From Typha latifolia (lineage: Eukaryota; Streptophyta; Magnoliopsida; Poales; Typhaceae): DNA of 64,000 bases. The stretch lies in contig CM034110.1 in the NCBI GenBank assembly GCA_019914945.1, forward strand, positions 935,001 through 999,000, given 5' to 3'. The notes under the pieces were generated by a model. That model was not told where the DNA came from. It ran no database searches and saw nothing but the letters and a program-made list of their open reading frames with translations. Of the stretch, positions 50,791 through 63,239 are shown one piece after another; the stretch's first letter is position 1; the number at the start of each line of letters is the position of its first letter. The translations under genes and the position numbers were made by a program.

Positions 50791-52029
50791 AAAGAAAATT
50801 ATCGAGTTAGCTATTACTTGGTTTACACCAAAGTATATAATTAAATGGTACAAGAGTACTAATAAAATTCTATTCAGTAGATTGAATTCATATCAAATTT
50901 TTTTACAACAAAAACCCAAGCAATTCAACAACTCGATGTTAAGGATATTATGGGTAATTTATTTAGTTCCAAAATGGGATAAGGAGGGATAAGTTATCCT
51001 AAGCTAATCCCAAGGGATAATATATCTCTTAGAATCTCATCTTCCAATTTTAGTCCATTGCTTAGTATATTTAAAACTACAAATATAATAGCTAAATAAA
51101 ATGGCATTATCATCTTGGATAAAAAAAAATTGAAATGTTAGAATGTTTGATTTTATTCAAAGTGATAATTTTAAAAAAATTATGCTAACTTTACTAAAGA
51201 TGATTGGATCAACGTGAGCGGTGCTTTTCTTAACAAGTTAAATGGGAAGATATAGATCAAGTAACAAAATAAATAATATTACATTTTTTATATATCTACT
51301 ATCAAAATTTATATAATAGTATTATTATCATATATAGAAATATCTTTATATATGAAAATCATTGATGTTTTCTAAATGACATTTAGGAGTCAAAATATAA
51401 ATTTGGATAACATAAAGATATTAATTTTTTAGCTATCATTACTATGTGGGGCCATGGGCTGATATTTGAGTACCCATTAAATGGTTGTCTACACAATAAT
51501 TATGCACATTCAATGATTCTAATTATATTCAAAAAATAATACAAAAAGTCATAAGATTTGAGTGAGCATTACTAAAATCATTAGATGCGTACAATTGATG
51601 TGTTAGTACTCTAACAACCTACCCATACAACTTATATAAGATCAGTTTGCGTCGAATCTCAACTTAATAAAATGTCCATGCTATAAATAAAAATATATAA
51701 GACATCATTAATAGAAAAGACATATGATTATACATTGGTTGATGTTCAACCTTTGGGCTATTAAGGAAAAAAAATTCTATAAATGAGTCACACATATATC
51801 AGATCTATATAACAAAAGAATTTTATTTCTAAAATTAGTAACAATATATTCATTAAATATTTATACTACTAAATAGCAAACACACCTGAAGTCTTTAAAT
51901 ATCATGAATACTAAGACAAACGATTATTCACATATTGACCATCTTAATATGTCTTATTAAAAATGACGTTCTTATTTTTGTTTATATCATGGATATTTTA
52001 TTAGGTTAAGATTTGATATAGGCCAATCT

Positions 52030-52290
52030 TATGTAGGTTGGTATGAGTAGGTCATTCAATATGTGGCAACGCATTAATCATGCACATCTAACTATTTTTA
52101 TCATGCTCGAGTCAAATTTTATGCCCCCTTTATACTTTTTTTTTCGAGTACAATAGAAATAATTGAATACACGGGACCAATATATTAGCATGTATTCAAT
52201 GAGTGCCTGAATCGACCCACATAAATGAGTCTATAACCTCACATCATAACTACGATATACCTATTATCTTTTAGAAAATATTATTGAAAT
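52030..52290. repeat. Dispersed direct repeat, copy 2
   Basis: Partner of 50540-50790, same orientation, about 1.5 kb apart. Could be diverged LTRs or an old duplication. No retrotransposon coding sequence lies between them. Confidence 0.6.
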
Positions 52291-53670
52291 GATATATTTT
52301 GTTTTTACATGATTTACATATATAAAATTAAGGGCATATACTTAATTAAAAACTTATTTTTTTCTAAGTTAAGGACGTATTTAATTTTTCATATATTGGT
52401 AACCCTTAGGCAAGTAATTCTTCACATATTAACCACTATGATATGTCCTAAAAAATACACTTTAAAAATTCAACAAACATTTTTAGTAAGTATATGTTCT
52501 TAGCTTTATATACATCTTCATTAAATTATAGTTTTAACTCAAGTAAAATATTATCATAAATTTAGCTTAACTTACTTAAGCTTGGCTTGATACACTATCT
52601 TATTTTTTGATATTTAAGATCCTATATATCATAAGATTGAATAATAACTTAATTCTAGACAGAGGACACAATACTCTCAAATCATTTGGTACAATTTATC
52701 ATTATAAAAAAAATTAGTGTCACGCTCATATGAGGGTTGGAACACCCAACGTCTTGGTTGGCAAGATACGACTTCAATTAATTTATGCTAATAATTGGGT
52801 CTATCAACACTAATATAAGTGAGATTAAGTATCTAACATTTTAATTTCTTTATACCTTATATATTATTATTGCTAAAAAATAATATCAAAGCACATTAAA
52901 AACTAATTTCATGAGATAGTCTTAATTAAATAATATATTAAGATAATAAAAAAGTTATCATTAAGGATTGGTAAATCAAATAATTATTTATTCATGAGAG
53001 TACCACTCATGAGAATTTTAGAATTTTTCTATGAACGGATCAGCCTAGATCTGATTCGTAATATTTATTGATGACATGTATGTTTGTATGATCATTTCTA
53101 AGTACGCTTTTGGTGATGCTCTATCCAAATAATATTTTTACAAACTTGGTCAATTTTTTGAGAATATATTTTATTGATATTATTTTTAACATGTTTCTAA
53201 TATACTTATTTTTTATCTTATTGATATATCTTGTAACCATGTAAAATAAAAACTTTTATTATATAAATACATGACTATCATGCAAAAAAAATGATATTTA
53301 TCCATATTTAGTCATCAATCTAATTCTACATGCAATATCCTAGTTAAATTTGTTCTCTTGTTGAACTCCAAATATTATATAAGTGGATGTCAGCCATATG
53401 AGTGGGTGGCTCGAGAAGGTAGATGATAACTATGGTTTAGAAATAGATTTAGAGTTGTCAGGTGAAATCTAAGTTAATCTCTATATAAGAAAATTAAAAA
53501 CCACAAACTCACCTGTAATATGCACATTGATAATAAAATTTCTATCATTACAAAATTTGTTATCGACGTGACTATGTAAGAGGTTTTATTTTATTTTTTA
53601 TTTACTTTCGTTATTTTATTTTATTTATTAAATAATGGCTTATCAAAAAAATATTTTAAATTTCAAATCT

Positions 53671-53674
<4 letters not shown>

Positions 53675-53720
<46 letters not shown>
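53675..53720. repeat. (AT)n microsatellite
   Basis: An uninterrupted AT run of about 23 units. Confidence 0.97.
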
Positions 53721-53728
<8 letters not shown>

Positions 53729-54170
53729 GTGTTATTTCATTGCTCATTTTAATATTTAAACCACTAAGCTCTAACTCTAATTAATAGTAAGATTTGCTAA
53801 TTGACAGAAGTTATAACTAATGGTGCAAACGATAAACTTGGTACTCTATATTTAACCATCAACCATCTCCACAAATCTTGCTTGTATTAGGATTTAATAA
53901 ATGCCAACATAACTCTTAGGAAGAAGAAGAGGGTATATGCAACCTTGCATTCTTCTTTTTCTTATACTACTTTACCTAAACAAATAGTTAATAAGGAAGA
54001 GAAGAAGTATCATCTACTCTCTACAACAAAGAAACACTTAGATGCATAGAAGAAAGTCGATGTTGTAAGAATATAGACACCACCGATATCGTCCCACAAC
54101 CTTATTTAAGGATAACATTTTTTCGATCTATGGTGAGTGCTCATTATATGTATTCTTCTAAATCTAACTA

Positions 54171-54228
54171 CCAAAAAGTAGGTAGGTATTTTATTCTTAC
54201 CAAAAAGTAGGTAGGTATTTTATTCTTA
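54171..54228. repeat. Perfect 29-bp tandem duplication
   Basis: accaaaaagtaggtaggt..attctt occurs twice back to back (54171-54199 and 54200-54228) with no mismatch, so this is a recent event. Confidence 0.95.
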
Positions 54229-56730
54229 CTTATTGGATGACATTAATCAAGTGTAGTTATAAGTTGTATGTAAACAATTAGCTATGTTTTGCTCAAAAAA
54301 TTTAAATATAAAATGATAAACGGCTAAAATTAAACAGTAAATGTACGATAAGAAATTTACTAAATTAAAGTTCATTCCGTGATCCTAAATAAACTATAAC
54401 TACTCTTATTTATAGGAGTAAAATTATATTTAATTTGCCCTACTATTTAGATTATCCGTTTTAATTTAAATTTAAAAGTAACAAGCAAAATCAATTAATT
54501 AGACTCAACCTAATTTACTCGCCCCTCATGGTTGGATGATATCAATAAATATATTCAGTAGGTTTTCAAAGAGATTGTGAATAATGACACGATCTACTTA
54601 TTTGCTAGTGAAGATGCGAAAATATAAAGAATAGTTAAGAGATACACTACCCCAGATCGAATATCTATATAAAAGTTATAGTGCATAGGAGATGACGTGT
54701 TTATGCAGTAACTTTGATCATTTATATTTGAGAAAAGTGAATGATTAGTTCACTTTTAAAAAGTATCAAACTAAATATGCAACAACGATATTACTATTCG
54801 CGGATACTAAATTATAAAAAAATCATAATGGTAGTTTAAATATCTTTGCTCAATATAGAAGTAAGAACAAAAATATATATATATATATTCTAAATAGTAA
54901 TGATATGTTCACTAAATATCTGAAGTAGAGAAGGTTTTTTAAAAGTCTGCTACAAAATCTCAAACCCACTCAATTCTTCATACATTGGCAATCTTAAAAT
55001 TATCTATTGAGTTTGGTTGCAATCTTGCTTTCTAAAAATTCTTTTAATCAAGTCATTCAAGTACATTAATTTTATTATTGTTCTTCTTTATAACTTTGTT
55101 TGCACTTATCATTTCTCTCTCACCAATAATAGAATGCAAAATATATTTATCATTGTTAGACATGAGAAATAACATAAGTGAGTTAATCAGTTGTTTACTT
55201 AGTTATAGTGAGCAAACGTGACTTATTAAGAGGTTAGGTGAAGATTTTTAGTTATTTTCTATAAAACTATTGTTGAAGTAGGTACCCAAAATATCTCGTT
55301 TAATTTCGTAGTTATATATATTTGATTTTAAATTAAAGACCATGTATTTAAAAGTATATGATGTGAAAGAAATTGTTTGTCATATTTTTATTATTTTTAC
55401 AAGTTATATTTCAAACAATATGAAACTTTTGAGAAATTAAAATAGAATTTGATGCTATATTTTTATTGCATTATTTACCGTGTTTATTTGATAAAGTTTT
55501 GGTTAAATATAATAAAGTATATTTATTGAGAAGGAGATTGCATATTATATGTCCATCGTTGCTACAAACTATGTTTAAAATATGAGACTTGAGAGAAAAA
55601 TATGATTAGTACTATATTATCATTACATAATTAACTTTATTTGACAAACTATGTCTAGATTAAAGAAAAATGATTGTGTAAAAATTGTTTTGTATCTAAG
55701 GTTCTAAGAATACATCAAATAGTATATATTTATATGATTTCTATTCTTATCTAATTCTAGAAATGTGGTAAATTAATAAACCTCGGTCTACCTATGCAAT
55801 TTTGGCCATAATAAATGTGAGCTCTTTAGAGCCTTGTAATTGTCTATGAGGTGACATTTAAGTATGACTATATTCGATACCACAAATCATTCTCGTATTT
55901 TGCTATGGGTTCGGTCCTCCAAGGTCTATTAGAGCTCTTTTCAATCTACTCATGACTAGATCGATCAGTTTTGGATCAAATAGGAATAAGTCAATCTTCT
56001 ATCTCTTACCGAACATTGGATATCAGATCAGATTATAGTGGTTATAGATGATCATCATTGAGTTGTTGATCGAAATAGATTTATTTTTTAATTTATTTAT
56101 CAAAATAGATAACACCCAAACTTGAATATCAAAATATGTCTATTTTATTATAGCCCTAAGTAAAACGCTTGAGATAAAACTTCATATCACTTAGCCTAGG
56201 AAGGTCTTTACTTAGAAAAATATTTAATAGTTAAGCATTTTAGTTAGAGCAAATATTTTGGCATTTAAGTTTATGTGCTATCTATTTTAATAAATAATTT
56301 TTAAAATATAGCTAGTTAGTCAAAAACTCATCATTACTAGACATGTAACTATGTTGCTGGAGTAATAGGTCATTATAATATTTATGACCTGAAAATAATA
56401 AGTTTTTTTTCTTGCAATTGTAATTGAAAACATTATGAATTGATTCTATTAAAAAATTAAATCTTTACGATCAACACTCGGGAAAAGTTATAATATATTA
56501 AAAAATTAAAGCTTTATGTTAAAATTAAAAGAAGTATTTATTCCAAAATGGATAATATTAACATAAGATATTCTATTATTTAGTTGAATACTAGTATAAA
56601 AAGTAATAATTATATTTAATATCACATAAATTGATATTAAAATAATAAAGAATAATAATTTTGTATTGGGAATTGATAATATTTTAAACTAATGATTAAA
56701 TAATCTTGATTGAATGTAAATTTATAACAG

Positions 56731-56920
56731 TAATTATGTGTCGTCTAATATAGGGCAAAATAGTAATTTTAAATTATTATTAAAATAAAATTTAAAAGTT
56801 GTATGGAATAAGATGAGAAATAATGATGTATACCAAAATAAGTTTAAGTTATTATTTAGTTACTATACTAAAACAATGAGACTTATTTTATAAGAAAACT
56901 ATTCTTATTCTACATGTAAA
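56731..56920. repeat. Dispersed repeat, copy B
   Basis: Aligns by eye with 6564-6750 (tcgtctaata / ttgtctaatt, aaaatagtaat, agttgtatggaataagat, tagttactatactaaaa, aatgagacttatt). Same orientation. Confidence 0.6.
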
Positions 56921-57119
56921 TGGGAAGCTTAGCTATTAATTGCACGAGGGTATAAAGTTTTGTAAATCTTGAGTTACACTTAAAAGTTGTTGCATATATA
57001 AGTTATTAGTAACAACTTATATATATATCGTTGTCTGGTATTGAAGAGCCGGATAACGGATGCTAAGCCTCAATCTTATTGTGTGTTCCTTTTCCTTGTA
57101 AGCTACGCTTCACGCATTC

Positions 57120-57142
57120 CATGCATGCATGCATGCATGCAT
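57120..57142. promoter_or_regulatory. CATG/RY-type repeat upstream of the sulfotransferase
   Basis: A continuous ATGC run giving about five overlapping CATGCATG (RY) elements, about 365 bp before the start codon. RY elements are bound by B3-domain factors of the ABI3/FUS3/LEC2 type. Whether it acts here is unknown; it may be only a microsatellite. Confidence 0.5.
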
Positions 57143-57445
57143 ACTACGTCAATTCAACTCACAAATGATGTCCTCGAGTCATGCAAACTCGACCTCCAAA
57201 TGGTTATTATCTACTCAGTACTCCAAATTCCAAACCCAAATCCATTGAAACCCATTAATTAATTAATTAATTAAACCAAGGTGTATATCTGAGCAATTAA
57301 GTAACAAATTCCTTCGATCGTACTTTTTGATCAACGTCGGATATATAAGATAAGATATAGTCTACTATGCCAAAAAATTTCAAGGCCATTAGCTTCGACG
57401 ATTTGTCACCATTCAATCTTCCGAGCTAGAATCCTCACCTCCAAC

Positions 57446-57453
57446 TATATATA
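57446..57453 (+). promoter_or_regulatory. TATA box of the sulfotransferase gene
   Basis: TATATATA, 52 bp before the ATG at 57505, which implies a short leader of about 20-30 nt. Confidence 0.7.
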
Positions 57454-57504
57454 CACATACTCCTATTAACCTTCACATCCACTTATCGCTCTCTATCTAC
57501 ATAC

Positions 57505-58542
57505 ATGGCCATCTTATCTCCCCTCTCCCTATGCTTCCAAGAAGAGGATGACAAGAACAAGAAGTCCACCGCCGGCGACGGCGACGGTTATGACGTCGAC
57601 TATCTCATCTCCACCCTGCCGACCAACAACCAAGGCCTGTATAAATACCAAGGCTTCTGGATCCCCCACCCCGGCGCTCTCCTCGGCATACTCGGCACCC
57701 ACCGCCACTTCAAAGCCCTCCCCGGCGACGTCCTCCTCGCCACCATCCCCAAAGTCGGCACGACATGGCTCAAAGCCCTCGCCTTCGCCGCCCGTAACCG
57801 CCGCAACCGTCCCTTCTCCTTGTCCCACCTCACCTCCTTCAACCCGCACGAGTGCGTCCCCTTCCTCGAGTACCAGCTCTACGTCGACCCCGACCGCCTC
57901 CCGAACCTCGCCGCCCTCCCCTCGCCCCGCCTCCTCGCCACCCATCTCCCGTTCGGCCTCCTCCCCCCCTCCGTCCTCGAAGAGCCCGAGTGCAAGATCG
58001 TGTACCTGTGCCGGAACCCCAGGGACACGTTCGTCTCCATGTGGTACTTCTTCCAGGACCTCATGCCGAAGGGCATGACTTTCGAGATGTTCTTCGAGGC
58101 GTTTCTTAATGGGGAAATCCCGATCGGGCCCTTCTGGGACCACGTTCTCGGGTATTGGCGTGCAAACTCGGTTAACAAACAGAAGGTGATGTTCATGAGA
58201 TTCGAGGAGTTGAAGAAGGACCCAAAAGGGGAGATGAGGAGGCTGGCGGAGTTCATGGGTTGCGGGTTCTCGCAAGAGGAAGAGGAAGAGGAGAAGGTGG
58301 TGGAGGAGTTGGTGGAGATGTGTAGCTTGAGAGGGTTGAGGAGGTTGGAGGTGAATAAGAGTGGGATGATGGGGATGGGGACGATCGAGATCAAGAAACG
58401 GAGCTTTTTCCGGCGAGGGGAGGTGGGGGACTGGGCCGGCCATCTCAGCAAGGAGATGGTGGAGAGGTTGGATAAGGTGATGGAGGAGAAGTTGCAAGGC
58501 TCGGGGTTATCCTTTGACCAGTACTATGGACTACCTAATTGA
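57505..58542 (+). CDS. Cytosolic sulfotransferase (SOT/SULT1 family)
   Basis: An intronless 345-residue protein, the usual length and structure for plant soluble sulfotransferases. These transfer a sulfonate group from PAPS to hydroxyls of small molecules (flavonols, brassinosteroids, hydroxyjasmonate and others); the substrate cannot be told from sequence. PAPS 5'-phosphosulfate loop: IPKVGTTWLKAL (residues 81-92), with Val84 where Ser is common. Likely catalytic base: His147 in ATHLPF. 3'-phosphate site: YLCRNPRDTFVSMW (167-180), with Arg170 and Ser178. C-terminal PAPS motif: RRGEVGDWAGHLS (303-315). A Glu-rich insert (258-263) precedes the C-terminal third. No signal peptide or membrane segment, so cytosolic. 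The first ~600 bp is very GC-rich at third positions and the rest much less so, a gradient typical of many monocot genes. The start codon fits a TATA box 52 bp upstream. Confidence 0.95.
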   Translation: MAILSPLSLCFQEEDDKNKKSTAGDGDGYDVDYLISTLPTNNQGLYKYQGFWIPHPGALLGILGTHRHFKALPGDVLLATIPKVGTTWLKALAFAARNRRNRPFSLSHLTSFNPHECVPFLEYQLYVDPDRLPNLAALPSPRLLATHLPFGLLPPSVLEEPECKIVYLCRNPRDTFVSMWYFFQDLMPKGMTFEMFFEAFLNGEIPIGPFWDHVLGYWRANSVNKQKVMFMRFEELKKDPKGEMRRLAEFMGCGFSQEEEEEEKVVEELVEMCSLRGLRRLEVNKSGMMGMGTIEIKKRSFFRRGEVGDWAGHLSKEMVERLDKVMEEKLQGSGLSFDQYYGLPN

Positions 58543-58559
58543 TTACGTTAACCAATTAT

Positions 58560-59240
58560 ATTATAAGATTTCTATTGGACATCGATCTAGGAACTGCTAT
58601 GTTTGTACTTACGTAGTTCCCCCACTTGTTATTAAAAAAAACTTATATTTGGAAATGAATACTGCCTATAAATGGTAATTGTCAGATTCTCTGATGACAG
58701 CTTTAGTAAAGTGAAACTTATAATGGCAATTCCTCTCTGATGACTTTTGTAATTTATATATTACATTATGTACACTCTATTATAACAATATATATATATT
58801 GATTATAAAAAATTATATGCACTTAGGTTTTAATGTTAAATTGAAAAAAAAAAATCAAATATAGCTAAATTGTATAAGCTCATGCAAATGACCCATAGGT
58901 GATAGTTCCCCCAGACACAGAAAACAGAGAGAAATTTGTGGGGGTTTGAAAGACATTTGGATTTTATGAAAGTGTCTTACTTGAACTCTCCCCCCTATTG
59001 AGGCAAAGGGGTAAAAATAAAAAAACCATATTATAACTTAGCAGTTGTTGCTAACTCAAATACTAGTAGGATGTTACTAAAAATTTACAGTTGACAGCAG
59101 ATATAATAGATTAGTAGGTAATTGGCAAAGAAAAAAAAGTGTTATGAATAAACATACAGTTTTAACACAACCATGGGCAATTGGGCAGGCATCAACTCTG
59201 AAATGGAACATACTGATGACAAACCACAAAGATATGCCAA
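58560..59240. other. Intergenic region between convergent genes
   Basis: 3' flank shared by the sulfotransferase (+) and the coiled-coil gene (-). AT-rich, no feature recognised beyond probable 3' UTR sequence. Confidence 0.4.
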
Positions 59241-59253
59241 CACAATGAACAAT

Positions 59254-61779
59254 CTACATGCCAGATTTGCTCAATGCTATGAACTTTAACTGCTCATTCA
59301 TGGCCAGCAATTGTGCCTCTTTCTGATCTAATAGAGCTCTTACCCTGATGTTTTCATCCACCAGCTTCTGGACTTCGGCCTCCTTCTGGGCTTTCTCATC
59401 CTCGAGCCGAGAAGTCTTGGAAACCAACCTACACAAGTAAAAAGCAATTAAAAACCAACAATATATTCAACGGTTACCTACAAAATTACGAAGTTTCTTC
59501 AGAATATTTATCCACACAAAGACAGAGGAAAGAGGAGAAGAGAGAAAGAAGAGAAATTCCCTATAATATATCACTCTCCAGTATTACAAACATTTACTGT
59601 TTACATAGAGTAGAATATACACTTTTTAGTACCATTTTGTAGATCAAGTACATTAAATATCATCTATGGTGTTATTTGAACAAATTTCAGAAGACCACAG
59701 AGTTCAATTTAAAGTTGGTGGAAAGATGGGGTTCCAACCACAACATTTTATTGATTTATCAATGGATAGCTAGTTGATATCCTCATCCTAGCTCATGTTG
59801 GAAATATAGCAGAAAAAGGGAAACACTAAGGCTACTCAAATGGCTAGGCTGCAAGTGCTGCAATAGATGGTTGGCCTGCCCCCTCGTATTATTGCTGACC
59901 TTACTTTGGCATGGCTCGTGCAACCAGCACAACTTGGCATAGTCAGCATGCCAGTCCTTGATTAGTACAAACTAAAATCCAAACCATTTTAGCCACCCAG
60001 TCATTTAGATCAGATAGCAAGGAATCCACTGGTATACTTGCAGAGGTTCAAGCAAGTCTACCGCAAACTAGGGAGGAAAATAATCCTAATCAAGTAACTA
60101 ACAGATCATGCAGAAACTCAATATGAGCTTACATATGATAGTTCTATAGCACGGCCCGTATAATGGAATGGAAGAAAGAAAAACGAAGGGTAATAGAACA
60201 GATTTACTAGAAACTGAAGGGCAGTCAAGCAGATTTACTAGCTCATTAACATATTTGCAAGTGAGACAAGTTGGAACATAAAAAAGAGGCATTTCTTGAC
60301 TGGCACTAGATTTGCTTCAATTGGTCATAGAATTTTGACAGAGTTAGACATGAAGTTGTCGTAGATAGTTGACCATGTTTCGCCTAAAGCAACAAAAAAA
60401 AAATAAAGGAAAAAAGAAAAAAATCCTCAGGTTCACATGGCACAGGGAAAAAGTGAAGAAAAAAATTTGTATTAAGATATACAAGATAGAAAATTATGAT
60501 TGCTTCCTACATGGCTAATTTTAAAGCTGCAGATAATGGGAAACATAAGATCAAACATGTTCATTGAATACAATATATAACACTAAAGCTTATATATGAT
60601 CACTCAGCATGCTGAAAGAAATAACAGCATTAAAATGGGTTAAATATGTCAATTAAATAGCCAAACAACTATAAACAATTTATGAAAAGTAAGACCACTT
60701 CTTCAAACTAAATAACGCACAAGCAGCTACTTAGTTGATATTGCAAAAGAAAGTTGTAGAAAGCAAGTTGGAAATGCTTCAAGGCAGACTAGAGTCCAAG
60801 AAGAAAGGTGTATGTTCATAAAGTCAATAATAGCAATAAGAGCAAAGTTTCAAATTAGAAATCTGTACCTTTCAAAAATCTTTTGCAGTGTCTGAAATTG
60901 CTCCTCAGATGAAATGATAGTTTCTCTTGCACTGATAAGAGTGCTAATGCAGGATCTCAGTGCCTCAAAATCTTGCTTTATGCGGAAAAGTTCTTGTTCA
61001 TTTTCAGCAGCTTGTTCTCTATGTCTAGATGCTTCCTGGACCAATTCTTCCACCTTCTGCCGCATTTCACTTAATATATCATTTGCTCCTGCTGCAAAAT
61101 TTTCCATATCTTCTAGCTTTGCAGACATGTTCTCAATTTCGAGTGTCTTCCTTCTGATTTCTTCCGTGCCTAAATTGACTTTCTCTTTCTCAATTGCAGA
61201 TTCATTTTCTGCCATTATAATCTTCTTAACAAGAAATTCCATAACACTAACAACCATTTGCACTGACTTGAGTAGGACACTCATAAATTCTCCATCTTTT
61301 GCATCAATAGATTTAGGATCGATACCGCTTGCTTCTATCATTTCTTCCTCAGAAATTTCAAATGCAAAAAGGTCAATATCATTAGACCAATCAGACAAGG
61401 GTATTCCATGCCTGTCAACAAATCCTACTCCTTGTTGATGCTTAATCCCATGTGAAGCACGAGTCAAATCTGGATCAGCCAAAGTTCTCGCCTTCTTTTT
61501 CAGGTAGGTCAGTAAGGTACTGGTGGTTTTGACTCTCTGCCAAAGAAGTTCCAACTCTTTTCTCGTATTATCCTCAGAATGCTGGATACTAGACTTAACC
61601 TCCATAAGTTTTTCCTGCAATGTTCTGATCTGAAATTTGTGGCATTCCAGTTCATGCCTCCAAGTTATATTTGATGGTTCAGCGAGGATATTATCCTCTG
61701 AATACTGAATATGAGAATTAACCTCTATAAGCTGCTCTTGTGAGGTTGATGATTCTTCCTTTCTGAACTTATCCTCCAT
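59254..61779 (-). CDS. Coiled-coil protein, tentatively At3g49055-like
   Basis: Two coding exons are clear: 60869-61779 and 59254-59428. The intron has GT (gtacag) and AG (gtgtag) ends. They join in frame (IFER/LVSKTSRLEDEKAQKE) to give 361 codons plus stop. The product is almost entirely charged heptad-like helix, densest in the last 200 residues (KKIIMAENESAIEKEKVN; LEIENMSAKLEDMENF; AEVQKLVDENIRVRALLDQK), ending KFIALSKSGM. No catalytic domain, signal or membrane segment. The C-terminus resembles the plant-specific uncharacterised protein At3g49055 as I recall it; a function cannot be given. An acceptor at 61792-61793 would extend the exon as HQQVMEDKF, and an upstream segment near 62278-62333 (KLGKSVAKISRQENEM, donor gttggt) could join in frame, so the N-terminus may be longer. 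The AUG at 61779 is a conservative choice. Confidence 0.75.
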
Positions 61780-62925
61780 AACTTGTTGGTGCTGTTATAA
61801 TATAGACACTCCAAACTTTATAATAGAAAGCACTGGAGGGAAGAGTAATTATATTCTGCTTAAACCTTTCTAGTGCACTTCCTGAAAATAGATAACAAAT
61901 TAACAACAATCTATAGATTATTTAAGGAACATCCTTTTCCTTGCGTAAAATAAAGAAGTACCAGATGTGTAGAATATAAAATATGTTGGCATAGATAGTA
62001 CGAAAGACAACTTTGTATTTTAACACTAAGAATAAGAGAGAATGTGCTAGACATATGGACAGGGATGAAAGAATCAGGAAACAAAACCAGATGTCAAGAT
62101 GGAAGGAGATTACAGATCCGAAGAATAAGATGAATAGCGACTGGAAGGACCTTAACTAAAGTATGAAGTCTCCAAGAAGCACCCTTCCCCGAGATAACCA
62201 GAATAAATAATGATGGAAAAGGATAAAATATACAAGATAGCAATATTTTCTTCAATCTGCTGAGTTACCAACCATCTCATTTTCCTGCCGCGAAATTTTA
62301 GCAACTGATTTGCCTAATTTTGTATCTTTATGACGGTTGATACAGAATCTAGGATCCTAATCTTGAAAGAACTCCAGAGTCCTCTGGTTTCATCTGCAGA
62401 TGATCATTTCGTCTATTATCAAGAAAAAGATCAGTGAAAGATAGCGACTTTCTAACAAAAGCACCTTGGGAAAAGCAATATTGCAAGATCAACGGACAAT
62501 TAGATAAACCAAAGCATGCGTAAATGAGCAAGCATATACAGGTTCACTTATAACATATAACCAACAATAAAATTTGAACCCTGGCTTTCAACCATTCTTT
62601 CTTGCCCAACCTTTAACTTGACATCAGCAATCTGAATCACCACGATTACAGTTCAATCAAACCCGCTAATTCTTCTTTTTCTCTTGATCACTTGAATAGA
62701 AAGTAGTGGAATAAAACAATCAAGTTACGCCATTTTCTTACATTATTCTATAACTGGAGGGAATTGAAGAGGTTTAATCCGCTCAAAGAAATCAATCGAT
62801 GATATCAACAGCACATTGCATATTTGCAATTAAATGAGAATCCCAAAACCCATCGATTTGAAAACCCTAACCCCAATTTCTCAGATTGAAAGAGATCGAA
62901 GCAGGTGGGATCGCAAAAGTCGTAC

Positions 62926-63080
62926 CTTTTTGATATCTCGAATGGAAGCTTTGATCGATCTCTTAGCCTTTTTAGATTTTTATTTTTACCTCTTTCTCCC
63001 CCATAGATTTTTCGGAGGATACAATCGAGAGGGTTAGATCGTCTTGGTTTTTTCACGCGTCGAGATTTCGCCCGCAAATT
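62926..63080 (-). other. Probable 5' leader exon of the coiled-coil gene
   Basis: The minus strand carries a purine-rich, moderately GC-rich leader ending at a donor (atcaaaaag/gtacga) at 62925/62926. An ATG at 63077 opens MRAKSRRVKKPRRSNPL, but that frame does not continue into the exon proposed near 62278-62333, so it is more likely an upstream ORF or leader. A TATATATA run at 63105-63122 lies just upstream. Confidence 0.45.
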
Positions 63081-63239
63081 GTAAGATATTGACTCGTTTT
63101 AATTATATATATATATATATATGACTTGGCACTCTAATAAGCTCTGATCGTTATCACGCCGTCTGATATCTGATCAACGACGGCTGACCATTAGGACACC
63201 TGTCAACTTGAATTAAAATTAGAAAAAAAATCATGGGTC

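Larger units (their letters stand above)
52290..56700. other. AT-rich spacer, no gene seen
   Basis: No ORF with recognisable domains. It contains the (AT)n run and the 29-bp tandem duplication listed separately. 54530-54900 is slightly less AT-rich and may be a heavily decayed element, but no domain can be read. Confidence 0.4.

Noticed and set aside
50756..50992. 78-residue ORF in AT-rich DNA
   Set aside because: Lys/Ile/Asn-rich random-type ORF overlapping a dispersed repeat; no homology recognised.
57529..58497. 322-residue ORF antisense to the sulfotransferase
   Set aside because: It mirrors the GC-skewed sense gene; composition is His/Leu/Glu-rich without domains, and the sense strand carries all sulfotransferase motifs.
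60914..61438. 174-residue ORF antisense to the coiled-coil exon
   Set aside because: Ser/Ile-rich mirror of a Glu/Lys-rich coiled coil; no independent evidence.
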